Assembly (NCBI GenBank): GCA_014529385.2
Contig: CM043942.1
Location: 57,911,340-57,975,339 of the forward strand
DNA length: 64,000 nucleotides
Origin: Adiantum capillus-veneris
Lineage: Eukaryota > Streptophyta > Polypodiopsida > Polypodiales > Pteridaceae
Direction of reading: 5' to 3'
Positions 34,493-47,182 of this stretch are shown here, in pieces. The notes beneath the pieces are model-generated. The model did not search any database. It saw only the letters and a list, made by a program, of their open reading frames with translations, and was not told where the DNA came from. Every line of letters begins with the position of its first letter. Position 1 is the first letter of the stretch. Both the position numbers and the translations under genes were made by a program.

Positions 34493-36200
34493 AGACATCC
34501 TATGCATAGGATGTCTCAAGAGGGTTCTGGAGACCAAATTTTGAAATTATGACTGCACTAGTGTATTCAGAAGGGGGGGTTTACCCTAAGTATACATTGA
34601 AACTAGAGATTTGACCAACTCTTGACACCCAAAAGACCAAAGACGGAGTGTCAAAAACGCGAAAATAAGAAACTTAACATTCTGAGCACAATTTTGCATA
34701 AAAACTGGTAGGAATGCTTGAAACGTAGTGCTCAAGACTTGGGGATGCCTGTGGATGAATTCTGTCAAAAATTTCATCAATAGACATCCTACGCGTAGGA
34801 TGTCTACAGGGTGATCTGGTGGAAATTTTGAAATTTTGAGTTGACCAGTGTGTTTAGAAGGTAGGTTTTACCCTATTTTCACCTGGAAAGGGGAACTTGA
34901 CCATATCTTGCCAGGATAAGACCAAAAGACGAAAATTGCCAGACATCCTACCCAAATTGTGTCCAAGGCATAATTTTTGAGACCAAACCATAGGGTGACT
35001 TCATGTGCATGTTATACATGTTGTATTGAGTGCATGTGATAAATTTCATCTCATTTGGTTCAGTGAAAGGAAGATTGAACATACTAGCATTTTTTGACTG
35101 AAAAAAGGCAAGAACAGCTAGTTTTGGGGTCTTTTGACATCCAACCTCAAATGTAAGCATAGCATTGGGTTGCTGACATCAAGGGGAAGCTGTGGCTCAA
35201 GTTTGGTTGAATTCTAAGCACTTAGACATCCTACGCGTAGGATGTCTTCACCATGATTTAGCACTCCAAATCAACCTCTGAGCATACCACATTGATCAGC
35301 ACCTTAAGGAGAGTTTGTGATTCAAATTTGGGGCAATTATGAGCAGTTAGACATCCTACGCGTAGGATGTCTAGGGCATGATTTAGAGGCCAAATTCAAA
35401 CTGTGGACATAGCAGGGTGTTGTATAGCCTTAGGCAAGCCTCCTAGTCAATTTTGGTCCAATTTGGTGTTGATTTGACTTGGGAATTCATCAGATCAGAC
35501 ATCAGGCTTTTGTAACAGATTCTTGATCATTTGACTAACCTATAGGTATCAGAATCAAAAAGTAAAAATAGTTGTGAGCTTAGCGCATCAAGGGGAAGCT
35601 ACAGTGCAAGTTTGAGCTGAAACAGAGTAAAAAGACATCCTACGCGTAGGATGTCTTCAGGGTCATAAAGTGGTCAAAATTCTACTTTGGCCATATAGGG
35701 AGGTTCTAAGTGTCTCAAGGATTCCAGAACTTTTTTCAAAAGTGAATTTGGACCTTGTTTGGCCTATTTACCAAGCAAAGACAAGAATTGTCAGACATCC
35801 TACTCTTGGAGTGCACTAGAAGCTCTTGCAGCCTAAATCTTCACCTATTGGCATCCAAATTCAATTTGAGTATACCATTGGGTTGTTGAGCACTATGAGA
35901 ATGTTGGGATCAAGTTTGGACAAAATCTAAGCAGTTAGACATCCTATGCGTAGGATGTCTCCATCTTGATTTAAGACTCCAATCAGCACACCACTGTGAT
36001 CAGCACATCAAGGAGAAGCTGGGTTGAAAATTTCAAGTCATTTTGAGCAAAAAGACATCCTATGCGTAGGATATCTCAAGGCCATTTTTAGGTCCAAAGG
36101 AAATTCTGAGCATACCATTGTGTTGCTAGAATTAAGGGGAGTCTCTGGACCAAATTTTGTTAAATTCTGAGCATATAGACATCCTACGCGTAGTATGTCT
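34493..36200 (+). repeat. Array of 24-bp palindromes in the N leader
   Basis: Nine copies of a self-complementary 24-mer (AGACATCCTACG plus its reverse complement) start at 34493, 34782, 35224, 35349, 35633, 35937, 36053, 36177, with a related half site at about 34942; 34493, 34782, 35224, 35349 and 35633 are perfect palindromes. The nearest neighbours are 116-125 bp apart and share loosely conserved flanks such as GATCAGCACNTCAAGG and GAGCATACCA, so the leader is a decayed tandem array whose palindrome is kept best. No protein is encoded. It lies in the part of the RNA between primer site and gag, where packaging and dimerisation signals usually sit. Confidence 0.85.
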
Positions 36201-36656
36201 CTACGCCAGTTTTAGGGTCCAACTGTACTTTTGACCATACAGGAGTGTTCACAGTCTCACAGAGATCCCAAATCTTCTTTTAAATTTGAATTTGGACTTA
36301 TTTTCACCATTCTAAACTGCATTTCACTGTTTTGGCCATAACTTTCACAAACGGTATCGGATCGGAAAAGTTTTTATATCAAAACGTAGCATGAGAACGA
36401 CTCTACAGATCTTAGAGAAAAACATGAACTAAATACATGCCAACGACAACCATTTAGTTCTATTTTGAAAAAAAACATCGTTTGAGGCCTCAAAATATAT
36501 CCGTAAGTTAGGGGTGTCTGAAAGCGACAATTTGCGAGAATTGTGACTAAACGGTTGCGGTTTTGGACATAGTTTCGACTTTTCCCTAACCAAAGAACTT
36601 GAACACAGTGGACTAAGTCTACTTGAACCAAGAAAAAGCTCTTAAGCCCAGAAATA
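36201..36656 (+). other. N leader end, upstream of gag
   Basis: No gene or palindrome is seen here. The gag frame opens at ATG 36657. Confidence 0.5.
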
Positions 36657-38586
36657 ATGTCTACCCTAGATTCAAACGCAGCTTACACAAGCTTGGAGAT
36701 CGCGACGATAGAGGAATATCCTCCCACAATGGATCTTCCAAACTTGCAATTGATAAAGACCCATCTTGTTGAGAGAGTTTGGATGATTGGTCATGAGAGT
36801 GAAGGACTATATAGATACATTGACGACAATGAGGGCAGTCTTTATAGGTGTTCAGATACATATCTAGAAGAGATAACGGATTACAAGCTCTTATATGTCT
36901 ACACATACGGAGTCGATTGTCAATGGAGATCTATAGTTGTCGACAAGTATGGACGAGAATACAGAGTTGTAGAAAGCACAAATCCACAGACTGTACTAGA
37001 AAGAGGTGGATATTTGGTGAATGAAGGACCACAAATGCCTCCACCAAACACGAGAATTCCTATAGGAATTCCAAGAAGAGAGCCACCAGGATTCCCTTCA
37101 AGAGCGATAACGAGAGAAGGATTGGGAGAGTCTCTGGTTAGACTTGTAGACAATCGACGAGTTAGACCATCCCAAGTCCAGAAATGGGTAAACAGAAAAT
37201 ACTCCAAAGATAAAGATCCAAGAGATCACGTAACGGCTTTTAAAAGAGTGATTAGAGCAGAGGAAGTTTCAGATTTTGCAACACAGTTTGCGGGATTTGG
37301 ATTGACTCTAGAAGAAGATGCAGCTACATGGTTCGACTCGGTGGAAAAATGGGATTTTGAGACCCTAGAAGAGCTGTTTGAGGAGTTTATTGAAGAATTC
37401 TCGCCAAAAGGCATTGCTCACAACACGGTCTCACAAATCCATAGATTCAAACAGAAAGAGAATGAATTAGTATGAAAAGCATCATTACGGCTCAAGAGAT
37501 ATGTTAAACTCTGTCCGAGAGCGGAGTTACCTACGCAAGCACGACTGATGTTGATCTTTATCCAAGGAATGAGACATGCGGGCCTTCAGAAGGATCTGCA
37601 AATGATAAGGAGGATGACGCTAAACGAGTTGATCAAAGAAGCTCTTTATCTAGTGGATAACTATGAGGCATACAAAGAAAAGGACTTAAAGAGTCAAGGA
37701 GATGACACATCCTCTCAGCACAGTGTTTCACAGATAAGTGAGTCCATTGCCAAGCCAACGGCACCTATTGATCAATAAAAGCTTATCGACGACTTGGTCA
37801 AGAGGTTGATTCCTCTTGTAAGGTCTAATTCGGGAGAGCCGAAGTGGTGTGAAATTGAGAGAAAATGGACGAACCATACTGGGGAAGAGTGCTATTATAT
37901 CATGGAAAATGCTAGGGAGAGGTATGTACAACCTGTTCCAGAAGCACCTACTCCACCCAAATACATTACGGGGAATGCGCCAAGACTAGTAGTAGTTTTA
38001 AGGCCACAGCTTCTTAGGACAACAACCTCCGATGCTGCCAGGTGCTAGAATGCAGGTAGACATGAGATACATGCCAATGATGGAAGCATCAAATAAACCA
38101 ACGCCAGTACCAGCTACAATGTGGTATAGCAACCAAAGTGAGTACTACCCTTCGGAGCAACAAAATGTGAGAGAAACACATGGAGTGGTGAGGCCGGTAC
38201 AACCTCCACCTCCCGGGTTTCAATCAAAAGAAAGAAGGTATGAAATGGACGAAAGGACATTGCTATTCATTGAAAATAGCGGCTTATCTAGGTCAAAGCT
38301 TGCTTATAGCCAAGAGGAAATGCTAAAAGAATCTCCTCAACCAGAGACAGATTGTCACAAAAGTTGTGACAACCACCTGGTCAAACAATGTCCTCATACG
38401 GAGATCACTGAAGTAAATGCCTATTGTCTTGAGTGTGGCATCACTCACTTGATCCCTGATTGCCCGAAAAAACCAAACCAAATCAGGAAAATCACGACAA
38501 ATGTATCAAGGATTTTTCAGCTACCTAGTAGCTCAGAAAATGAAAATGTTGTACCAGTTCAAGTGGTTACGAGAGCACAAGCTTAA
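36657..38586 (+). pseudogene. N gag (N-terminal domain, capsid, zinc knuckles)
   Basis: From ATG 36657 one frame runs to 38048 with only two in-frame stops (TGA 37473-37475, TAA 37776-37778), then shifts by one frame to 38586. The N-terminal 120 residues contain a Tyr-rich domain ending DKYGREYRVVES, also seen in G. The capsid follows: SQVQKWVNRKYSKDKDPRDH, FAGFGLTLEEDAATWFDSVE, EEFIEEFSPKGIAHNTVSQI and RLKRYVKLCPRAELPTQARL. Two zinc-knuckle relatives, CHKSCDNHLVKQC and CLECGITHLIPDC, lie near 38355 and 38430; the second has CX2CX3HX4C spacing. The protein would package element RNA. Confidence 0.82.
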
Positions 38587-39475
38587 AATAAAGCTGATGA
38601 GAATCCAAAGACAAAGAACACGGAAAGTGACATGAGTCCAAAGATAGATGATGGACCAAAGACAAACGCACCTAGTCAGAAAACCAAGAGCAAACAAAAT
38701 AGTTGGAAATCTAGAAAGACTAGGATGAAAGCATGCAAGGAACGAGAGAAAAAATCCCTAGCTGAGAAGCTTACCGAAGCTGAGGAGAAGATAAAATAAC
38801 GAGAGCAAAAATCCCTAGCTGAGAAGCTTACCGAAGCTGGATGGTTAAACCTCTAGAAGAACCATCCAGGGATGAGAAACCGAGAAGTGCTAGTTCAGGA
38901 GGATCTGTGTTGGTAGAGAAGGTTAATGAGACATTAGATGCCCTCTTGAAAGCCTATGATGTGAGGCTCAAAAACAACCAAACCCAAGAACACACTTGGA
39001 TGACATATCCCTATTCGGAACTAGAAAAGAAAAAATTTGAAATGTGCCAGAAAATGATTCAAACAGCCCAAGCCTTACTAGAACCACCAGTTGCAAAACC
39101 TGAGGATGTGATCCGTGTCATGCCTACACAAGTAATCCCACCAACCAGGAACTAAAAGATCCAGATTCTAGTCATGAGCATAGACCAAACCTCAAAGACC
39201 CAGCATTAGAACCAAGGATAGTACTGAATACCACGGATAACTCTTCGGAGGGATTTCACCAAGCTATACCTGACGATTGTAAAGAGATAGATGGTCTTGA
39301 CGAATTGTGAAAACAAGTCAGAGAGGCCAATGAAGCCGATGACCTAAGAAGACGAGTAGACAAGACTAGTGATGAACGAGGAGTGTTTCTACCACCAATA
39401 AAGAAATTTGAGACTGGATCTCAATTGAATCTAGACGTGTGATCGTATTGGGGCGACAAAGGATCTGTACAATCT
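38587..39475 (+). pseudogene. N gag-protease linker
   Basis: A broken, hydrophilic region joins the zinc knuckles to the protease. The clearest frame (38841-39155) reads SSGGSVLVEKVNETLDALLKAYDVRLKNNQTQEHTWMTYPYSELEKKKFEM in pieces and matches 48232-48537 of G. It probably forms helices. Several stops separate the fragments. A 45-bp direct repeat (EKSLAEKLTEAE-coding) lies at about 38748-38840. Confidence 0.65.
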
Positions 39476-40546
39476 ATGGATAGTCAACCCCATTCGCAAA
39501 GAACACTACCATCCTACATGCGACAGTACGAGACCAAGTCAGATGTGGTTGCAGTCCCATCACAGATACTGTCTCCCAACAAGGCAATCGATTCAAAGGG
39601 GCTAGTAGATATTCCATCTACCCCAATCACCTGTACAATAATGTTAGGTGAGTTGCTCAGAATAAGACCAAACATGTGGGCTAATGTGGGTAAATGTCTA
39701 GAGAAATTTGGTGTAAAAACCCCAATGACTCAAATCGAGGAAGGCATCAAAGAGCTTGAAATGCCTCAACTAAATTCTAGGCCAGTGCCATTAAACAAGG
39801 TAGGCGAGTATTACGAGGGAGAAGAGGGAAACACCACCCTTCCTGTGGAATTCAATACTGTAAAAACCATGGCAATCCTTGACAGTGGAGCTAGTGTGGC
39901 CATTGCAACCAAAGAGGTTTGGAAAAAATGGGGAAAACCTGCCTTGATATCCACACTAATGACCCTGTAGCTTGCAGACGGACACAAAGAAAAGCCCCTA
40001 GGATTGCTAGAAAAAGTACTTGTTACTTCTTGTGTCATTGAATATGAGAACACTTTTGCTGTTGTTGACTTTGGCAAGAAGAACAACTATAACATCATTC
40101 TGGGAAGACCATTCATGCGACAATTTAAAATGGTCCAAGATTGGGGTTATGACCATATATACCTGAGACATATGGAAACCATAACAAAGATAAACTTGAG
40201 GGACCATAGCTATGGGAATGTGACGAGAACACCGGTTGAGGAGTTTGATTCCGCCACAGTAGCAAGATCAGAACTTCCAGCTTGGTTAGGTAAGTCTAAA
40301 GAACTGTGGATGTGTGGAGCTTCACAATGTGGTAGCTTGAAACGTGAGGAATGTATCCTAGAGCGTGTTATAGAGGATATGGACTATATCCCAGAACCAT
40401 TTCTTGAAGAAGAGTTAGAGCCTTTAGGATGGGAACACATCTTGGCTACTCTGGCCATGTGCGCCGTGGAGGATGCTCCCACAACAAAGTTTTGTGATGA
40501 AAATGGCTATGATGTGGTTGCTTATTTTGCAGTGAGTGTAATCTAG
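39476..40546 (+). pseudogene. N aspartic protease
   Basis: One frame with a single TAG at 39968-39970. Before the stop come TCTIMLGELLRIRPNMWANV and the active site TMAILDSGASVAIATKEVWK (D-S-G). After it come EYENTFAVVDFGKKNNYNI and the hallmark IILGRPFMRQFKMVQDWGYD. Together they give a complete retropepsin-like fold apart from the stop. G has the same domain at 49039. N goes from here straight to the basic tail, so the RT, RNase H and integrase present in G are deleted in N. Confidence 0.85.
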
Positions 40547-40639
40547 GAAAATGAAGGGAACCAGACATCAACAAGCTCTCGACATAAGGAGCAAACAAAG
40601 AAATGTGGAGAATCAAAAGATGAAGAAGACGACGAGTTC

Positions 40640-41574
40640 TATGACTCTCTATAACACTTCGAGATTCAAGAAGATCAACGACCCGGGAATCAATGTCATC
40701 GCTACACGAATAACGTGCATCAAAAGTGGATTCCAAAGTATCCTCATACATGGCTCCTAATAAGGACGCAAAGACTCAGCTAGGAGGAATACGACCAGAG
40801 CAACGAGCTAACAATGCTCTAATCAATGGGCTAGAAAAGTCCTCCAAGAAACTACCACCCACGAGCAAACAGACAGTAACTTTCCACTACCAGCCAAAAA
40901 ATCAAGGGAAAGTACAATAAGTCAACCTTGCTAAGGATAGTAGCGATAGTGATGAATCTTACGACATCCCCTATCATCAACTCAGGCCATCACTATCACC
41001 AACCCCTTCAACAACAACCATGACAGGTCAAAAGAACGAGACAACAAGTCAAAGCCAAAAAGCTCGACAAATCTCGATACCAAAATGCCAGATCGGCCAA
41101 AAACAGATATGGATCAAGAAGACAAAGATCTCTAATGACAAATCACAAGATCCATCACCAAAACAAAAACAACGAAAGCGTGCACAAACGGGTAAGAATA
41201 TCACAAAATTACAATCTTTCACAACTCAGGTTTGGGCTCCAAAGAAGTTGATTCAAGCACAAAAAAGTCAGGAATTCATTTGGATTCCAAAACAACCACA
41301 GTATCAACTTTCAAAGCCTAAATCCCGTCCCCAACCAAGCGTACAAGGTCTGAAGCAAAGACCACTGTTGACTCACACAACAAAAAGGTGGATCTCAAAG
41401 AAGTCTCTTCAAGCACAAACGAAGCACGGGCAAGTATGGGTTCCCAAACGAGCATCAGCAACAAAACAGCCAATAATCGCAAAGAAATGGGTCCCAAAGA
41501 AGAACAACCAAACTGTTGTCAGTGCATCGCCGCTTGAATTCTTACAATTCTTCCTACAATTACAGTACAATTAG
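40640..41574 (+). pseudogene. N basic tail with W-P-K repeats
   Basis: After a frame break a Lys/Gln-rich segment follows, with an open frame from 41020 to 41574. Repeated peptides are KWIPK (about 40721), QIWIKK, QVWAPKK, IWIPKQ, RWISKK, QVWVPKR and KWVPKKN, spaced roughly 15-45 residues. The protein is very basic and ends PLEFLQFFLQLQYN. X and G have similar tails at the same place, after protease or integrase. A nucleic-acid or host-factor binding role is a guess; no known domain is recognised. Confidence 0.65.
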
Positions 41575-41665
41575 AAAAGAGCAAGTCGCTTCAATCAACC
41601 AACGATACAGGAGCTTCAAAGACCATTACATTGCTTAGAATAGGAAGCCTCGCCAACAAATGCCA

Positions 41666-41682
41666 ATAAGCAAATTGCTTAT
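41666..41682 (+). other. Conserved inverted repeat after the last N ORF
   Basis: ATAAGCAA and TTGCTTAT separated by one A, inside TGCCAATAAGC. G has the same structure at 54880-54896 with a changed centre. It lies about 90 bp after the tail ORF stop and about 150 bp before an internal purine tract. It may fold as an RNA hairpin for processing or termination. Confidence 0.5.
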
Positions 41683-41834
41683 ACCCACATCTTGCACAAC
41701 ATAAATCTTTTCCATGCATTGATTGTGTATGCATAATAGGGCTATATTACAAGACCTGCATAGTCACAACTTTTAATTGCCCAAGCACAACACATACCCT
41801 TTGCGATACCCTGTCATAAAGGATGACTCCAAAT

Positions 41835-41848
41835 AGGAAGGGGGGAGG
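41835..41848 (+). other. Internal purine tract in N
   Basis: AGGAAGGGGGGAGG followed by CATTCTGAATGCGGACC. The matching place in G (55047-55060) has GGAGGGAGGGAGG followed by almost the same bases. The terminal polypurine tract is 2 kb further on, so this is a second, internal candidate priming site. Confidence 0.55.
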
Positions 41849-43322
41849 CATTCTGAATGCGGACCTAACATTATGACTATTAGAGGGAAATGTTTTGTGA
41901 GATGCATTGAATTTTTGCATTTTATTGTGATAATTTTTTGACGAAATTTAGAGTATATGCCCTCATAGTAGTGTTACAAAGGAGTATGGGAACAAAATCC
42001 ATATATGAGCCCCTAGGAACTTGTGTATAGTGTACATAGGATTTAGATTTCTATTTGAATGATTTTTCTTTTGTCGAGTTGTTTTAAGATTTTCTTTGTT
42101 TATTATTAAGAAAAAAATATAAAAATCCATAATCCACATAAAGAAAAGACTGACGAGAGGCCTGAGCACTACAAAGAGAAGAAGGTATAGGAAAACGATG
42201 AAACTTCACGAAGTATGTCTTAGCAGCCACTACAACAGCAGAAGAACTTGTCACAAAGCAGTGTCATCATGCAACCGGCAAGTCATAGAAGTCAAAGTCG
42301 AGTAGCTAAGCCACAAAATCAGTGAGGTGTTAGTCCCAAAGCTTCAAGTAATATTCTCTGTGGTCTAAGCGTCTTAGCTATTCTAGGTACTGCTCAAGCT
42401 GGAAGAGTTGAGCATATTTACGTTGTGTTGCTCATGTTGGTATAGGTGAGCAAAAGAGTCGAGTTCTAAGTACTTAAGTTTGGTGAAGTGAAGGAGAAGG
42501 TCCAAAAGACACTCACGTATTGAGCACAGTGAGATACGAGTGGAGAAACTTCTACATCGAAAACCCTTCTTGGAAAGGTGGAAGCTATTGAGACATATTT
42601 TGATGTCACATGTGCTACATTTATTCCTCGAAACACCCATCATCTCCTTCTTTCACATTGCATGCTTTTGGTGACAAATTTCTCATGTGCATATAGAGTG
42701 TACCATAATTGGAAATTGCATCAGGCACTCTTTCCATGTTTCACCCAAGCACTTATCTTTCATGAACATGTACTTCACGTTCAACTGCTCGAATCCAATA
42801 AGAGCGTATACCAAAGAAATTTTTTTCTCACCGGGTTTTTTCCCTTTGGTCATCCAGGTTTTAGACCCTAATCTAAAGACACCTATCACCACCCTCTTGT
42901 ACATATTCCTTCTATATCAACAGTAAGGAAATGCTACTCAAATCAATTGACAAATGAATTGGAGCACCAATTTCAGATCATAGCATGCTTCTCCTCAATG
43001 GCGAGTCGAAGAATGGCCTACAATGACAAAGCTGCAGACAACACTAACAACATGATTGCACAGGAACAAAGAAGTCCCCAATGAAGAAGAGCAGACATAA
43101 AAGTAATCAGACGATATCAAAAGATGAATGGTTATGATGATAGATGTCTCCTCTAATGGATCATAGTTCTTGTTGTGGTTCGGCAAAGATACAAGCAGTG
43201 CAACAGATGAAGCCAAAACAACGGCAAAGTGTTGACCGCTAGGTCAACAACACAACATAACTCAAGAACAAAGAAGTCCTCAATGACAAAGAGCAGACAT
43301 AAGGGTAATCAGAGGATCTGAA
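41849..43322 (+). other. N 3' cargo segment without recognised gene
   Basis: From about 42190 it is collinear with 1-1100 in the first N copy. Frames of about 73-97 residues on both strands (+ 42578-42871, - 42683-42904) persist in both copies with substitutions, but no domain is recognised. The 37-bp LTR-terminus copy lies at 43230-43266, next to a short imperfect duplication (compare 43068-43120 with 43270-43320). Confidence 0.55.
43230..43266 (+). repeat. 37-bp copy of the N LTR 5' terminus, copy 2
   Basis: The same internal scar as at 1019-1055, starting TGTTGACCGCTAGG. It lies about 700 bp before the true LTR start. Confidence 0.8.
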
Positions 43323-44873
<1,551 letters not shown>

Positions 44874-45574
44874 GTGTCCAAATCAAAAAGTAAAAACAGA
44901 TGTGGACTCAGCACATCAAGGAAAATCTATAGTGCAAAAAATCAGGCAAACAGAGCAGGAGACATCCTATGCATAGGATGTCTACTGGGGCTTAGGAAAG
45001 AGAATATTCGACTGAGCTTATACAGTGAGTTTCCATTTGACTTAAGGTTCCCAGAACTTCTTTCAGAAGTGAATTTGGACCTTGTTTGACCTTTTGATGG
45101 AGCAAAGATAGAATTAATACTTTTTCAGGTAAATTGACCGACATCCAAGGGAAGTACAGTTCCAGATTAGCATACCTAATCCAGAACATTAGAAGTGTAT
45201 AAATATAGTAGTGCTTGAGGTTAACTCTCCAGTTATGCCAATCATTACTAAAATCACCTCTAGCGGTTAGATGCTTTGATTCGATTTGCCGAAATTAAAC
45301 GCTTGTGTACAGGAATATTCAGCAGAGCAAAGCAAGAAGTTGTGCGGAGACTGATCCTTTACCAGGTGAGTGGTTGGATTTGTGTTAAGTTGCATTGCTA
45401 AGTTTGATGAATTTAAGATCAGGAAGATACATTTTTAGAAACCAAAAGGTGGCAGGTGACCAAGGTAGCTTAGTGTCCACCGAGGAGAGTGTAACTTAGG
45501 TAAGACTAGATCCACTAGCACCAATTATTGAGGAGGGTAGTGATACTGACACTTCATCAGACAAATCCTTCTTC
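44874..45574 (+). other. G leader, part 3
   Basis: G leader sequence after the N insertion. It has a perfect palindrome at 44960-44983 with a TATGCATA centre. Its text around 44880-44940 resembles the N leader at 35530-35630. No gene is seen; G gag opens at 45575. Confidence 0.75.
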
Positions 45575-47088
45575 ATGATGGGTAGTCAACAGCCAGGAGG
45601 TTTCACCTATGGAGGACCAATGCCAAGGGGAAGCACCTCCCAAAATCCTTTGAACGATTCCAAGTTGACTACAATCTTCTTAGAAGGAACAAACTCGAGG
45701 GGAGCCCTAGTTTATTCTGACTATCGAGGACGCAAGTGTATTTGTATTGAAGAAAGGCCGGATCAGAGACTGGAGATAATTCGAGTCTATGATGATGGAG
45801 ATAGATTCCGAGACGAAAAGGGGAACCACTATCTGATAGTTAGTAACCCTGAGGATTACAATAGATATGGAGATAACGTGGCAAAAGGAAAAATGGTTTT
45901 AGAAACTCAAGAACCACCTCCAAACATTGATCGACCTGGAGCGCTTTTTATGTATGATAAGAAAACAACCAGGGTCTCAACCTATAATGAGAATGTGGGA
46001 ATTTACAAGCATGAGAGCGAGCGAATAGTCTCTTACTTCCGTTGCAAAGAACCCTATCCAAACGACTTAAGCAAAGACAAGGTTCTTTACTTATTCTCTT
46101 ATGAAATTTCTATGGGGAAGGATATGGTTTTTGTTGATACGTACGGGCGAGAATACCAACGGATTCTCCCAAAGGAGATAGAAAAGGCAACAGTTCCATG
46201 AGCATCAACATATGCCCCCGATGAAGTGCCAAGAGCCACCTACACCCCTAGCAAGTCGACAAATCCCTTTTTAGAAGATTACGACGCGACCACACATTCT
46301 ACCCAAGAACATACATTCAACAACCAAAATAAAACAGCAACTCATCCATCATTGCAGGCATGGCTTTGATAGAGTGCAACATTGGAACAAGACCGAAATT
46401 GAGATGGTTATCAAGCCGCACGAGGGCTAAGGGATTTACAAGAACCACCACTCTATTCAAGGTATCAAGGCGAGAGTAAGCCAAAAACTCAAGGATCAAC
46501 AGAGCCTGGAAGACCACCTATAGAGCGAGTTCGAAGAGATGAACCATCTCTTGCAAGAACTGTTAGAAATTATGGCTTAGGAGCACCACTAGGAGATGAA
46601 GCCGCTTACTACCAAACGCAAGAAGAGGTATATCGATTAGGATGAGGAGATCCAATGATGAGATTTGTAGACCATCGTAGAATTAGACCTTTTCAGGTGC
46701 AAAAATGGGTAAACAAGAAATACACGAGAAACAGAGATCCTAGAGATCATGTAGCAGCCTTTGTGCGTGTAATTAGAGTTGAAGAGTTGTTAGACTTCTC
46801 TATCCGATTTGCAGGGTTTGGACTAACCCTAGAGGATGACGCTGCTACTTGGTTTGACTCTGTGGAGCGTTGAGACTTGAGTCTATGGAGGAGGTGTTTG
46901 ATGAGTTTATCGAGGAATTCTCACAAAGTGGGATAGCTCATAATACACTCTCACAAATCCATAAATTCAAACGCAAAGATGGGGAATCTGTGCGAAAGTC
47001 AGCCCTACAACTAAAAAGATATGTTAAGTTCTGCCCTATGGAAGAATTGCCAACTCAGTCCAGATTTATTCTTATATTTATTCAATGA
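45575..47088 (+). pseudogene. G gag N-terminal domain and capsid
   Basis: ATG 45575 opens 208 residues with two related Tyr/Arg-rich segments (RGALVYSDYRGRKCICIEE and MVFVDTYGREYQRILPKE), ending at TGA 46199-46201. Further on, in the same frame, is the capsid: FQVQKWVNKKYTRNRDPRDH and FAGFGLTLEDDAATWFDSVE, a TGA at 46871-46873, then a shifted frame with EEFSQSGIAHNTLSQIHKFK and LKRYVKFCPMEELPTQSRF. It is homologous to N gag. At least three stops or frame changes break it. Confidence 0.82.
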
Positions 47089-47182
47089 CTAAGGAATGCA
47101 GATCTCCAGAAGGACTTACATATGAAGAGGAGCATGACGTTAAATGAGTTAACTAAGGAGGCTCTTTACTTTGTAGAAAATT

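Noticed and set aside
34493-36200. CRISPR-like array
   Set aside because: The repeats are palindromic, spacing is irregular, spacers are related to each other rather than unique, there are no cas genes, and the context is a plant retrotransposon leader.
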